A DNA stretch of 64,000 nucleotides from Adiantum capillus-veneris (Eukaryota > Streptophyta > Polypodiopsida > Polypodiales > Pteridaceae). A program made the translations under genes and the position numbers. This document shows positions 46,991 through 60,355 of this stretch, piece after piece. How positions within the stretch are numbered: position 1 is the stretch's first letter; every line of letters starts with the position of its first letter. Below the pieces are notes generated by a model. It was not told the origin of the DNA. It ran no database searches and saw only the letters and a program-made list of their open reading frames with translations. The stretch covers positions 63,798,433-63,862,432 of the forward strand of contig CM043965.1 in the NCBI GenBank assembly GCA_014529385.2, written 5' to 3'.

Positions 46991-48905
46991 TGTGTTGACA
47001 TTCATCATTCATTCACTCCCCTCTCAACCTTCCTCCCTGACCTCTCAATCTCCCAATCTTAGGGAATGTACATATAAAGCCTTATACTCACAAAAAAAAA
47101 AGAAAGAGCAAGAGCAATTAGCAAACGAGTATACACAATAAAAGTCAAAACATTGACTCAGACCTACACATTCGCATCCGGTACACTGAAATAGAAACCT
47201 ATGCCATAAAACACCTTTGATCCTCATCACTCGAGTGATGGAGGGTAGGTAGAATTAGTACGATAGGAGTGTTTGTGTTTTAGAGTTGAGTGATTAGCAA
47301 AGTTCCTTTTTCCCACTGATGTGCCTCCTAGAGGTATCTTTGTGTTTCCTAGTGTGTACAAGAACGTGTTGCTGTGGTTAGGATTTGGACCTTCATAGAA
47401 TCTTTCTCTCATCCACTTCTCAAATCAAGTGATCATCAACACAAACAGGTGTTTCTTGTCCATTAGCATTGTCCCTTATCTTTTTGCATCCATGTTTGTC
47501 TGCTTTAATTGTGATTGGTAGCATAATATTCAACGCATTTGCTTAGTATCAAACATTAAATTCAATGTAATTTTTTGTCATAATCACTTGTCTAGGTTTA
47601 AAAATCAAGCAGTCCGACTAAGCTAGTTTGACCAAGCTATGTGTAACAGATCTTCTCTTAATACCATGGGGAATGCCCTTCTAATAATCAATGGTTACTT
47701 AGGTTCTTAATCCGATTCAGGCAGCATTGTGTGAAATGTACTAAGGCTTTCTAGTGGGCTTAGTCCTTATTGACCTTTAGCTTAAGTATTATAAAGGGAG
47801 TTTACTATGTGTTATGAGCCTGGGGAGGGTAACAGTGTTATATGACCCCCCAAAGTTACAAAATTAAAATGCTGAAAAAAATTAAAAAAATTCAAAGTGC
47901 ACAATGTAAAATCTTAAGCTGGAAGAGAAACCTCAGCTTGATTTGGTACTCCACTCACATGTATCGCCTATGGTACTAGAGCCCTAGAGGTTCCCAGTGT
48001 GGGTGCTTTTCCTTGAAAAGCAAAAAACCCAAGGCATACAAAATAAGCACGCACATCAAAATTGAATCATTGTGAAAAGACTTTGGGGGGTCAAAGAAAA
48101 GGTAATCAGTCAGGGGATGATTTCATGAGAAATTCCTTTTATCGTAGCTTAACTACAAGGTCTTCTAGGTATAGCCTCTAGTCAGCCCTTGAACATGAAA
48201 TACTTGGCTCTCGCGATTAAACAATTTAATTGACCAGAGAAAATTAAGCCATGGTATTATTAGTCGATCTTTAGTGCCTTTCGATCGTTAAATTAGCGAC
48301 CCTAGACTTGTTTAAATTTTTACCTTTACAACTATTTACGCGCTTGATTATATTACAATTTAATGTTTATTGCTGACAAATGGTTTAAAATTCTGTCACC
48401 AATCACATTGTCTGCCTACAATTGCATATGCTTTTTAATTGTATATGAGAATGCAATTACTGTGCCAATGTTGTTTGATTTTGCACTGACTGAAGAAGGC
48501 TGAGGACATTCATCTCAAATGCTCTTCCATCTCAATGAACGAGCTTCAACTCAATAGCTTCCGAGGACGGAATCTACATCAGAAAGGGGGGCATGCTAAC
48601 CCTCACGGCTCACAAGCACCATATCACCTACGACGGATGTTGTATTATTTACTTGGTAGAGTCAGGTACAGGACTTGTCGGTCCAATAGGAAAAGGGTAA
48701 GAGTGATCGCCGATGAGAGGCGCACTCTAACTGGAACCTTCAAGGGATTAGCTGGCTAAGCATGGGCGCCCAAGTGTGAATGGGGTGAGCTCATATAAAA
48801 GTCAACTAAAACTAAAATTCACTCATTCTCTCATTTGTGCAATTGAAGAGTGCTCTTGCTCCATCTCCATCTTCTTCTTCTTCATCTCCTTGTGTGTGTG
48901 TATGT

Positions 48906-48988
<83 letters not shown>

Positions 48989-49223
48989 CGATCGAGCATT
49001 GCGGCGGCACGACGGCGGCGACGCGGTTGAGCATGGCGTAGCGGCGTCTCCCTCTTCTTCGCAGTGAGGAATCCTCCACGACAGCAAGCGTAGAGCGGTG
49101 AGTGACACACCATCGCCATCTTTGAGCTTACTAGTTTAGGTTTGTTGTGTGCTTGGAGCCATTTGTGGCTCGCACACAATGTATCGCCAAGTTCCTTGCA
49201 TTGACACGTGCGACATACACGCA
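46991..49223 (+). repeat. 3' LTR of element B
   Basis: About 2.2 kb from TGTGTTGACA to ..ATACACGCA. TATA box CATATAAA at about 48792; (GA)38 at 48910-48986 downstream of it. The part from 48783 repeats the truncated left LTR. Confidence 0.85.
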
Positions 49224-49539
49224 CACACAGACACACGCCAACTTGATACGTTGTGAAAGTCCTTAGTTATCCACTTTTCCTCTTCCATCACTCAAGCTCA
49301 ACAGAAGGAGAACTCTTTTAGCAGCTAGTGTTGCTGCCTACTCTTTGAACATTCCAAAGATAGCTAGCTAGCTTCAAACACCTTTAATCTCTACAAAAAA
49401 AAGAGAGATGGTTGGACCTCTTCTTCATCTCTAAACCTTTAATCTTGAGTTAAATCCTAAACCTAACCCCAAAGCTCTAATATTAAACGTAAACCTAAAT
49501 TCTAACTTAAATATAAAAACTAAATCCTAAACCTATGTC

Positions 49540-49645
<106 letters not shown>

Positions 49646-49819
49646 AGATATATGTGTCATAGTACGTCTATTTACAAAGACAGACATTGACGAAGCTCTT
49701 CAATGATCGATGTACTATTTTCTTGGACAATGCAGATCCACAAGGAGTTTATCGGATTGGTCTCACAAATAATTTTGAAAATTTGAAGACGTTTAATATA
49801 ACATTTCATTTCATATTCT

Positions 49820-49878
49820 CTCTCTCTCTTTCTCTAGATTTTATCTCTCTCTCTCTCTCTCTTTGCTTTCTCCCTCTC

Positions 49879-49921
<43 letters not shown>

Positions 49922-49963
49922 TTGTTTTCTCCCCTTATCTCCGTCTCTTTCTCCCCCCTCCCC

Positions 49964-50025
<62 letters not shown>

Positions 50026-50116
50026 TCCTTTCTCAATGTGTGTGTATGTGTTCTTTGTTTATGCATGTGTGTGTACTTGCTTTCTCTCTTTGTCTCTTCC
50101 TCTCTCAATGTGTGTA

Positions 50117-50203
<87 letters not shown>
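49820..50203. repeat. CT-rich microsatellite block ending in (CA)n
   Basis: Several CT tracts broken by short interruptions and a poly-C run near 49965, ending with (TC)n(AC)n at 50120-50203. Confidence 0.93.
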
Positions 50204-50204
<1 letters not shown>

Positions 50205-50304
50205 TTGTGTGTGTGTGTGTGTGGGAGAGAGGGAAAGAGAGAAAGAGGGGAAGGGAACATGAGAGGGAGGAGAGGGAAGGAGCATACTTGACTCTCCTTC
50301 CTCT

Positions 50305-50355
50305 CCTCGTGTGTGTGTGTGGGGGGGGGGGGGGGGGGGGGGGGGGGGGAGGGGG

Positions 50356-50392
<37 letters not shown>
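50305..50392. repeat. (GT)n poly-G (GA)n compound tract
   Basis: GT units, about 38 nearly uninterrupted G, then GA units; the same order as at 2936-3022. Confidence 0.93.
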
Positions 50393-50394
<2 letters not shown>

Positions 50395-51238
50395 GCGTAT
50401 ACCTGTTTCACTGGCAAAACTCAGATTTGAGATCTGAGTTTTTGGCGCTTGCAGATTATTTTTTAACCCTGTCGGTGTCGCTATGATCATCGCTATGAGC
50501 GTCGCTATGCAACAAATAACATAGCGACGCCATGGATTTTCACATTTGAGCGTCACACTGCTAGCGTCGTTAATATGAAGAACCTCTTGTAGTTGTTTAC
50601 TTTCTAATTGTTATTTTAAATGTTTAAAAAGTTCTATCATTTTGAAGGGAAATAAATTAAAGGCGATGGCTTCCACTTAGCTATGAATACTACTATATTT
50701 TCAATAATATAGGGGTTAATAGGTTTACTCCTATAGAGCTCTATCGCCATGGAAGAGGGTTGTTCTTGCTATTAAACAAGAATAAGTTTATTGTCTGGCT
50801 TGTGGTGGTTTATAGTTATTTGATTAACTCATCACCTTATTATTCCAATTCTAGTTGTTATTGGTGAGGTTTGGGTTGGTGATTGGTAGTTCTCTATAAA
50901 AGTTTTTCAGTGAGGGTATATGCCTTTCCTATGTTGGCTGCTTTATATCACTATGTTTACTGTTTATTAATTTGTCACTGAATAATGAATGAATGATTAA
51001 TGAGTTGTTATAAAATGAAATCTTTTTCATATCTTATAACAAGTTAGAACACCCATACTAGTATGATGTGTGTCAAGATGGGATGGGCTCACGAGGGCGA
51101 TTGCATTTGATGAGAGGAGGAAGTTATTTTTTCAAAAGTGCACTGAAGTATAGTTGCAGAGCTGGGGAGCTATGATAATGAAGTGTAGTAGATATTTTTG
51201 TTTGTCAAGGACAACTTCACATTTTAGTGGGGGAGGAA

Positions 51239-51388
51239 TGTTAACATCTCAATATTTTCAACTTTTGTACCAAACTTGGGTTAATTCAGGGATATGCATG
51301 GGGCATTTTAGATGCATATGCATTTAATAAGTTATATCAATACTATATTATGGTTGTTTCTTTTAGTTTAACTCTATTTTGCTGATGA
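51239..51388 (+). repeat. Right LTR of element A, first part
   Basis: TGTTAACATCTC.. matches 35010-35165 (for example CTTTTGTACCAAACTTGGG and GATGCATATGCATT), up to the inverted-repeat insertion. Confidence 0.8.
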
Positions 51389-51839
51389 AAGACATATTTA
51401 GGAATTTTGGGAAAAATGCACGAAAATGGGACACTTCTTCTTGTTCTCTTTTTCTTGAAAAGAGGTGTACAATGTTCTAAGTTGCACATTGTATTTCTAT
51501 GTAGTTTTTCAATGGTTTGCATGGACTAGTAAAATCACATATGATGCTATGCTTTTGAGTCTTAGAACTACAAACATTTTTAGAAACGAGTACTCTTCAA
51601 CCTTCATCCGACGTGTATTTCTCTAGGAGTAGGCATTGCATCAAAACACAACATTAGGCCCAAACTATAGGTTAGTGTTACAATACACATTCTTGGTGGG
51701 GATTAGCTTCTATACATTGTAGACATGTTCATTGATGACAATCCTCGTGTTGTCTAGAACCCAATTTTTGTGACAAGAAGGCTCAAACTTGAGATTAAGG
51801 GCCATTGTACAAGCACTCTAGATTGGAGAGTCTAAAGAT

Positions 51840-52500
51840 CAGAGCATGCTCCCAAATTTTTGGCCATAGGATACTCCTGGAGTCCAAATGCCAAAGCATG
51901 CTTCTAAGGCTTGCTCATTAAAACTTGAGCTTGAACCCTTTCAAACAATAAGTTGCCCTCTTTAATTTAGACTCAAGGCCGATCCCTTTCACCATGCTTC
52001 AATGGATTGCTTATTCTAGGCCATAAGATAATCTCGTAGTCCAAATGCCAAAGCATGCGTCCAAGAATCACTCATTAAAACTTGAAGTAGACCACAATCT
52101 AAACCCAATCCATATCATTCGAACTTGATGGTGATCCCTTTCAACATGCTTCAAAGGATTGCTCTCCCTTCCAGCATGCTTCGAAGGCTTGCTCATACGA
52201 ACTTGAGTTCAATCCCTCTCACGTGTTGATTGTAAGTTTACTTTAGTTTGAGGCCGATCACTTTCAACATGCTTCAAAGGATTGCTCTTCCTTTTAGGAT
52301 GCTTTGAAGGATTGCTCATACGAACTTGAGCCCGATCCCTCTCACGTGTTGATTGCAAGTTCACTTTAATTTGAAGCCAATCCCTTTCAACATGCTTGCT
52401 TTCCATTGCAACGCGCTTCGAAGTCTTGCTCATATGAACTTGAGCCCGATCCCTCTCATACAAACTTGATCTTGATCCCTCTTGCACGTGGCCTATCCTC
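51840..52500. repeat. Tandem-repeat array inside the inverted-repeat element
   Basis: A CCAAATGCCAAAGCATGC module recurs near 51887 and 52040. A unit with ACATGCTTCAAAGGATTGCT, CATACGAACTTGAG and GATCCCTCTCACGTGTTGA recurs about every 125 bp from 52140 to 52480. Confidence 0.88.
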
Positions 52501-52509
52501 AAAGCGCAC

Positions 52510-53690
52510 ACACTTCTTTATTTAATTTGAATTTCAAACTTAGCGGACGTCAATTATGACGACTGTTATCGGGACATGCCGTTAGTGCTCCTGCTTACCA
52601 TGCGAGGCGCCTTACCTTCATCATGTCACGTAGAAAACGAATGCTTCATCATCTCAGGTCCAAGGTTTTGCTTCCAGGCCATGCGCTCTTCCTATTTATA
52701 TGGGCTCAGACTGCATACAAGCTCTTTCTACAGTCGTCAATGCCGTCACTGCTACTCCTTACCATCTGAGGTGCCTTACCTTCATCATCTCAGTTCAAAG
52801 CCTTTTCTTGTAGGGAAGGCACTACTCCTGTTCATACAAGCTCGATCGAGCTGCATACGAGATCTTTTTGTAGTTTGTGCAGTGCGATGTCCACTGCCCT
52901 TCCAGTTTGTCTAGTTGATGGCCACTGATTGGATTTGGACCGTCCTTGTTGTGCATGTCCATGGCGCTTGCAGTCATCTGCAGAATCATGAAGCTTAGGC
53001 CTCTTTGGCTACAAAGGGTGGTGGGCGATGCCTGCTCTTCCGCCCCTACCATGTCTAAGCTCTCCTCTATCACACTAGAAGCAATTGCAAATATATTTAA
53101 ACGATTTTCTATCTACGAATGTATTTACACACTTTTCTTAATGCTTACTAGCTCTTCCTACGAGTGTATTTAAACACTTTTCTATCTGCGAGTGTATTTA
53201 CTCACTATTTACGAGATCTTCCTGCAGTTTGTGTGTGATGCCACTTGCCCTTACAATTTGTGTGGATTACTCTAAGGTGTTGTTTGCTCTTCGCATTTGT
53301 GCAGTGTGTTGCTTGCATGCGAGTTCTTTCATAGTTCACATTGTACAAAGCTATCACTTCATAAAAGCACGTCATGCTAAGCGTTCACAAAGGTGCAATC
53401 TTTTGTATTATAGGTTTGTTTTCTTGCTCGTCACTGGAGCTCTAATTGAAGGTGCTCATATATGAAGGCAAACCTGTAGCTTGAAGGCACTTTTTGAATA
53501 CCTATTTATGAACGAATCACACCAAGGCTTTGCTATTTTTCATGGTGACATGATAAAATTTCCCCATCTATTACAAGCTTCAGCTACAAGCAAACAATGT
53601 AGAGGGTCAAAGCACTTGGAAGGCACAATGCTAGCAAGATATTTCCAGTAGAGGACAATTGGGCAATCATCATTGGTATTGGACCTATAG
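52510..53690. other. Interior of the inverted-repeat element, no gene recognised
   Basis: Open frames up to 112 codons but with no recognised domain. Repeated GAGTGTATTT modules lie near 53165-53205. Captured host sequence is possible but unproven. Confidence 0.4.
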
Positions 53691-53730
53691 CTCTCTCTCT
53701 CTCTCTCTCTCTCTCTCTATTTCATATTTC

Positions 53731-53990
53731 CCTCTTTGTATCTAGCAAGGATAGAGGCTCTAACTTAAGTTCGAGCGTCTACACCTTCTTTTGCCTAGTA
53801 CAAGTTCAACCTCTACCAATTTTGTATCTCTAGCAAGGGTAGAGGCCCGAACTTAGGTTAAGGCCTTCACACCTTCTACCTAATATGAGTTCAGCCTCTA
53901 CCAATTCAGCCTCTACCAATTTTGTACCTAGCAAGGAGAGAGGCTAGCCAAGTGTGGAGGCTCAAACTTAAGTTCGACCCTGCACAACTT
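53731..53990. repeat. About 105-bp tandem repeats inside the inverted-repeat element
   Basis: Units with TCTAGCAAGGATAGAGG, AACTTAAGTTCGA and CTCTACCAATTTTGTA start near 53739, 53829 and 53921, with one shorter internal duplication (TTCAGCCTCTACCAA). Confidence 0.85.
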
Positions 53991-54538
53991 TTTGTACATG
54001 CCATGACAGAGGGTCAATACTTTAGAAAGTACTTGTCATATCTAAAATCTCTATGCTATAGGTAGCTTGGTTTCCATTTATAAATTTACTTTTTCTTGTC
54101 TAACTAGAACGAATTATATGTTTTTTTTATAAAGGTCACTCATTTTAACAAATGCTCAACTTTGTATCTAGAAAACTTGTTTAAAGAGGAGTGTTTTTTT
54201 ATAGGTAACAAGCATCAAACTCATTCCAATAGACATCCAAGTCCCTAAATTGAACTCATTAACAAGCATCAAACTCCTTCTACATTTGTCAATTGACCTC
54301 CAAGTGCCCTAATATAAAGTCCTTATTGTTGTTATGACTAGAGAAAAGTATTAAACAATGGGCTCCTTCAAATAGCTAAAATACGTCAAAATGAAGGAAC
54401 TATCTAATAAAGAAAAGGAATTGAATTGAGTGTGTCTACAAATAGATGATAATTGAAACTACAAAAAAATGAGAACTTGTTGAGTAGCATTATTAAAAAT
54501 GGGACTTGAATAATTCCCAAAATTCCTAAATATGTCTT

Positions 54539-55680
<1,142 letters not shown>

Positions 55681-55810
55681 GTAGAAGCCTCATTGACTAT
55701 AATATCCACATGGAAAATAGGAGTTACAATATTCTCTATTTATCAAAAGAATAAGTGTTTTTACAATAAAACTCCCGAAAAATGTTACATGGGTTCGCTT
55801 GCTGCTAACA

Positions 55811-55960
55811 CCTAGTCAACTGGATGTTGGACAACAGACTCATGTTTTCAAGATGTCTACAATGGGCCCTGGAAATAAGATGGACTTGGTGAACCGTATG
55901 CATCCTGGAGGAAAAATGCAAGATATGTGGGTTCTTTTAAGTTATCATGTGCATTGAGGG
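55811..55960 (+). pseudogene. Scrap of a Mutator-like transposase
   Basis: HVFKMSTMGPGNKMDLVNRM then HPGGKMQDMWV parallels VFKMSTIGHASRLDLVNRM of the element at 23-26 kb. Flanks on both sides are non-coding. Confidence 0.55.
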
Positions 55961-57990
55961 AAGAATGGCCAACTTTATTAGCCCATGTTTATGAGCCTTA
56001 CATTTGAGAGATTTTAATTTTGGCTATATGTTAGTATACAATGGAGGATAGACATGCTCAGATCGAGTTTTGGTATATGCTTCATAAGATAGTGATAGAC
56101 TTGGTAGGTACCCAAGTGGATCGTAACAGTTGCAGGAGATTTGTTAGTTCTAACCTTGTTTGGTGTTTTTGATGCATCCATAGTTAACAGCTTTATATGT
56201 ACATGTGTGACTTGGGAATTTTTAAGGGCCTCAACACGTAAGGAGGCCTGAGACTTTGAATCTTTGCGGTAGTTTTCGATGTAGGACCCTTTTGTGTAGA
56301 CGTGTTGGTTGAATCTAGCATGCAGTGATTATTTTGTTCAATATACCTTGTGCTTGTATCAAGTTGTCAAGGGTGTTCCTCATTTTTGCTCAAAAATGGG
56401 CTCCGCGCGGTTTTCTTTGCTTGTTGATTGAAAAGCCTCTCGATGTATTACTTGAAGCCCCCTTCACCTTTTTGTTTTCTTTCTACTTAAAGGCATAGAT
56501 TTAGAAAATTGTGTTATGATTGATTTCTCTCTTTGAGAATGCCTCTAAAATTCTCATAAGTGTTGTTCTATATTTGGGAAATCTCTGCTGTTTAATGGCT
56601 ACAATTATGTCAATGTTCCTTCCAAAGTTAACACAAATCCCTTGTATTGAGTGTGGAAATCCGTTACTTGTTCAGCTCTTAAGACTTGCTTAAAGTGAAA
56701 CATGTGCATATGGATCCCCTGAAAATTGTACTTCTTGGCATCACACTTCACTGCTTGGAATGATCACGTTTGTCGAGTTTCATCTACAATCCTCATTACT
56801 TTGGGTTCCCCTAAAATGACCTCTCAAGTTTCATATCCACCACGAGGAACTGTGGGTGGAGTTCTTTTGTAACTCTCTCGTCAAGTTGCAAATCCCCTGC
56901 TTTAGTCCAAGTCTCTGGGATTCTCTTAGTATGGATGGTTTTTGGAGCTTTGCTGCCCCAATGAGTGGTCATTGGAACCCTCAAATTTAAGGATATGATC
57001 GGTCTTGGTACTAAAAATTATGGTTGTCTGAATGAATCTTCCACTTGGTTCTAACAGGACTCACTCTTCTCTTCTTTGGACTCGTCTTTGAGATAGTTGG
57101 TCTATGTGTGCTAGGAGTGACATAATCCTGACGGAGTGGTCCTCCAAAGTACGTATATCTCTCCTAATTCCTTACAATCTATATCAGAGTACATTCACCC
57201 ATACTTATCAAAGCATGATCACATGGGTATTTGTGCCTTCTTTGTATGTAAAGACATACAAGGTTTTTTTATTGGATAGCTCTCCAATGTAGGGCTTATC
57301 GCACATATAATAGAGCATTTTCTCTCCATTTTCATACATAAACAACCCCACATGAGTGTTATCCATGTTGACTGGAGCTACCTCATTCACTTGCCTTAGC
57401 TTCACACTAGAAATTTCTAGCTTTGGAGGCTTGTCTTCAGGCTCTATGTCAACTTTATCCTTGGTTCCTTTTGCACAACTAGATACATGGTACCCTCATC
57501 ATCAAAGTATTGATCGCCATTGTAGTACGCATGCACTATGTCATTAAACTCACTAGGTCTTTCCTCTAATTTTATGCAGTAGTCACCCATACTATCTTTG
57601 AAAATATTTGCACTCTATTCATTTTCAAACTGATACTTCAAGTGCAATAGTTTCATGATTGGTGCGGGTTGGGATAGTTCTGCCCCCATGTTGATTCCCT
57701 CTTTGAAACTCACACTCTTAAACCTCAGCCATGTAGGCATAAGATCTCTTTGAAGTAGTATCAGACATATTTTCCTCTAGAATTGGCTCTAGGGTCGACA
57801 ATGGTCCCTGATTAACACTCTCTTGAATGGAAATGTGACTAACTTGGTCTCCTATAATAGGGTCTCTACTTTGATGTGGTCTACTAATCATAAATACATT
57901 AAAAAAATACTATAACCTTGACCTGTTACCTCTTTGGTTGCTTTCAATTCCTCAAGTTGAAGTCACTTGAGCCGCACACTCAAGCCCCTA
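55961..57990. other. No gene recognised
   Basis: Short frames only. A minus-strand frame at 57208-57405 (MYENGEKMLYYMCDKPYIGE) has protein-like composition but no recognised family. Confidence 0.45.
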
Positions 57991-59470
57991 CAATCTATAC
58001 AAAAAACACTTGGTGGCTATGAGTTTACATCCGCTCTGTTAGTCAAAATCTGAAGTTGACAAAATTTTATCGCACTTTTGGCAAAAATTTCAATCTTGCT
58101 TGCAAATTTCTCAAATCAAGTCCAAATTCAAATTTGAAAAGACCACTAGGCTCCTTGTGGCTAACTCTAGCTATAAAGCAAATTTGGTCCTAGTTTGTGA
58201 CAAAGGAACATGGATTGTGATCCATGTACCTCTGTGGAAGAATGTGGTGAAACTTGATACATAGCTTGCCCTTGGTACCTTAATCCTACATATGTATGCT
58301 TTTTGTGAGATTTGGACTAAATTAGGTCATTCAAAAATCAAATCCTATGTTTGTCTTGGCGATTTTTGAGCTGATGTGGTTTTGCCATTTTTGGCCCTTT
58401 TTTTGAACTCTTTTGGCTTCCTTGCTTTTGGAAGTATTGTTCACATTGATCTCTGCTACATGCTAGTGTAGTTCCTGTCCCAAAACTTAGAAAAGGTACG
58501 TGGATCGCAACCATGTTCTAACAAATCTAAACATGGAATATGGCATGCTAGTTACTTATCTTGCCAATAGTCTACACCCAAAATTTTGGGATTTGGATCA
58601 CTTTTTGCCAATCAAAAGTGGGATTTTGTGTCTGATTTCTGATTTTTGACTAGTTTTTGGTGTTTTGCTCTTTTGACCAACTTTTTCAACTTTATGCTAA
58701 TGAGCCTTTCAAAAAAGTTGTTTCAAATGGTCTCAAGTACTTGCTACTCAAATCTCAGCCCAAATTGTGATCAATGTTTGACAACATTTTGGCATGAAAC
58801 TTGGTCAACTGGTTGTTTATGCCTTATAGATGCTAATTCCAAACCTTTTTTGAATTTGGATCACTAAAAGTTGAAAAACCCCAAATTTTTGTCAATTTTT
58901 CAAGCTTTTGCAAATTTTGTTCAATTTCTTTGTTTTGATTGTGTTTTTGGTGTCAATTTAACCCTAAACTTTGGTTTCTGTTGCTCGAAGCAATCTCTGT
59001 CAAAAGCTTTTAGTTTCTAGTTAAACAGCCCCAGAGGTACATGGATCGCCATCAATGTTCTTCCACAAATTTGGGTGAAAATTATCAGTTTGCTTCTTGT
59101 GAGCTTGCTAATCTACTTTTGCACCCATTTTTTGGGTTTTGATCAGCTTTTATGCTCTGAGTCTCTGACCATCAAAATTTCTAAGTTTTAAGAGTTATTG
59201 TCTCTTTTGCCAAAATATGGTTCTTGACAGTTTTTGCCTTGGACTTTCAACCCAAACTTGATTTTGGGTTTTGGTCAGCTTTTATGTTCTAACCATCAAA
59301 TTTTCTAATTTTCAGAGTTATGGTCTCTTTTGCCAAAATGTGGTTCTCGATAGTTTTTGCCCTGAAGTTTGATGGAGTTGTTACTTACCTATTCCTAGAT
59401 ACTGAAATGAATCTATGAACAAAAACAAATAAAACAATGCAAATTGAAGGTGAAATGGATTATGAAAAAG
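57990..59470. repeat. Repeat-module region, T-rich, no gene recognised
   Basis: A GTACATGGATCGC-like module recurs at about 58210 (inverted), 58497 and 59037. Two diverged copies of a unit with GGGTTTTGRTCAGCTTTTATG through AGTTTTTGCC start near 59134 and 59261. TTTTTGGTGTT-type stretches are common. Confidence 0.7.
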
Positions 59471-59521
59471 TACTTTCAAAGCATCAAGAAAGTTGAAGAA
59501 TGAAATGCCTTTTGTATCTCA

Positions 59522-59606
59522 TGTTAGGAAATATGACGTAGCTAAATAGATATTTGAGTAGATTAACTAATGAAGAGAGATAGATTTCACACACAAGAGA
59601 TTCTAG

Positions 59607-59668
<62 letters not shown>

Positions 59669-60309
59669 GTACACACGATTTACGTGGTTCTCCCAATGTG
59701 GGCTAGTCCACGGGAAAGCAGCCACTCAATGGCTCTAGTACTTCAAAACAAGAAGTAGGTTACAAAGGGATTATACCCTTTTGGAGATCCCACCTTGCTT
59801 CACTCTCACCACCTCACACCCACCTTGTTGGATCAACTTCATACTATGAAATGTGTGTAGAAATGGCCTCCTTTTATAGGCAAAAAGTGTTGCCCTCTCT
59901 CATGAGAGGTAGCCATGTGTAACCGCCCTTGTGTAGATAAGTCCAAATCGGACCCTCCAATCCGCCCATGTGTGGCTTCCCTTGAGAAGACAAGTCCGCT
60001 TTTGAATTCGGCCACCGGCCATTGATTTTGTCCACCGGCCACGGGCCATTGACTACCGGCAACCGGCCAACTGGCCAACCGACCGGTCGTTTTTTGACCA
60101 CTTTTCGATCGCCGTCCAGCCATAATATTCCAGCAAAAAGGAATATTCTGAGACTGGGCGTGAAAATTTTGATTTCCAGGCGAGTGCTTTTATTTTTCGG
60201 CAGGTTATTTTTCTTCATGCACGATGGATTCTCCTCATAATGGGGGCCTTACAATGTGCGTTTTTAACACTGAAAATTACAAGGGGTAAAGTAGGCTTCA
60301 TAATTAACA
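59522..60309 (-). repeat. 3' LTR of the second Copia element
   Basis: The minus strand begins TGTTAATTATG after the purine tract, and the left end TGTTAGGAAAT gives short inverted termini (TGTTA..TAACA). Minus-strand TATA box CCTATAAAAGG at about 59871-59881. Contains (GA)28 at 59610-59665. The partner LTR is outside the window, so the left limit is inferred. Confidence 0.75.
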
Positions 60310-60322
60310 ATCTCTCACGTGG
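60310..60322 (-). promoter_or_regulatory. Polypurine-tract position of the second Copia
   Basis: Minus-strand CCACGTGAGAGAT adjoins the LTR start TGTTAATT; purine-rich but not pure. Confidence 0.6.
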
Positions 60323-60355
60323 AGAGTGATCTCCAAACCAAACCTTCCTGGCTTC

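Larger units (their letters stand above)
40525..49223 (+). mobile_element. Element B: Athila-like Gypsy element with gag and protease but no reverse transcriptase
   Basis: The left LTR keeps only its promoter-downstream part (40525-40947); the right LTR is about 2.2 kb (46991-49223). Primer site TGGCGCCGCTGTCGGGGA (40954-40971) and purine tract AAGGAAGGGGGGAG (46977-46990) are present. One plus-strand frame from 41834 to 45853 encodes gag with four zinc knuckles and a retropepsin-like region, broken by stops. No RT, RNase H or integrase motif was found between gag-protease and the right LTR. Confidence 0.8.
51389..54538. mobile_element. 3.15-kb element with 25-bp perfect terminal inverted repeats, inserted in LTR A
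   Basis: 51389-51413 (AAGACATATTTAGGAATTTT..) is the exact reverse complement of 54514-54538. The uninterrupted paralogue at about 35160 shows the empty site. Flanks carry TGATGA on the left and TGATGG one base outside the right end, a possible imperfect target duplication. No transposase is recognised inside; the interior is largely three tandem-repeat families. Non-autonomous DNA transposon likely; superfamily unresolved. Confidence 0.8.

Noticed and set aside
51840-52500. CRISPR-like array in the repeated units
   Set aside because: Units are long, diverged and contiguous without unique spacers; a eukaryotic tandem repeat inside a DNA element.
52209-52511. Repeat protein encoded by the tandem array
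   Set aside because: The repeated peptide simply mirrors the DNA repeats; no start context or domain supports translation.
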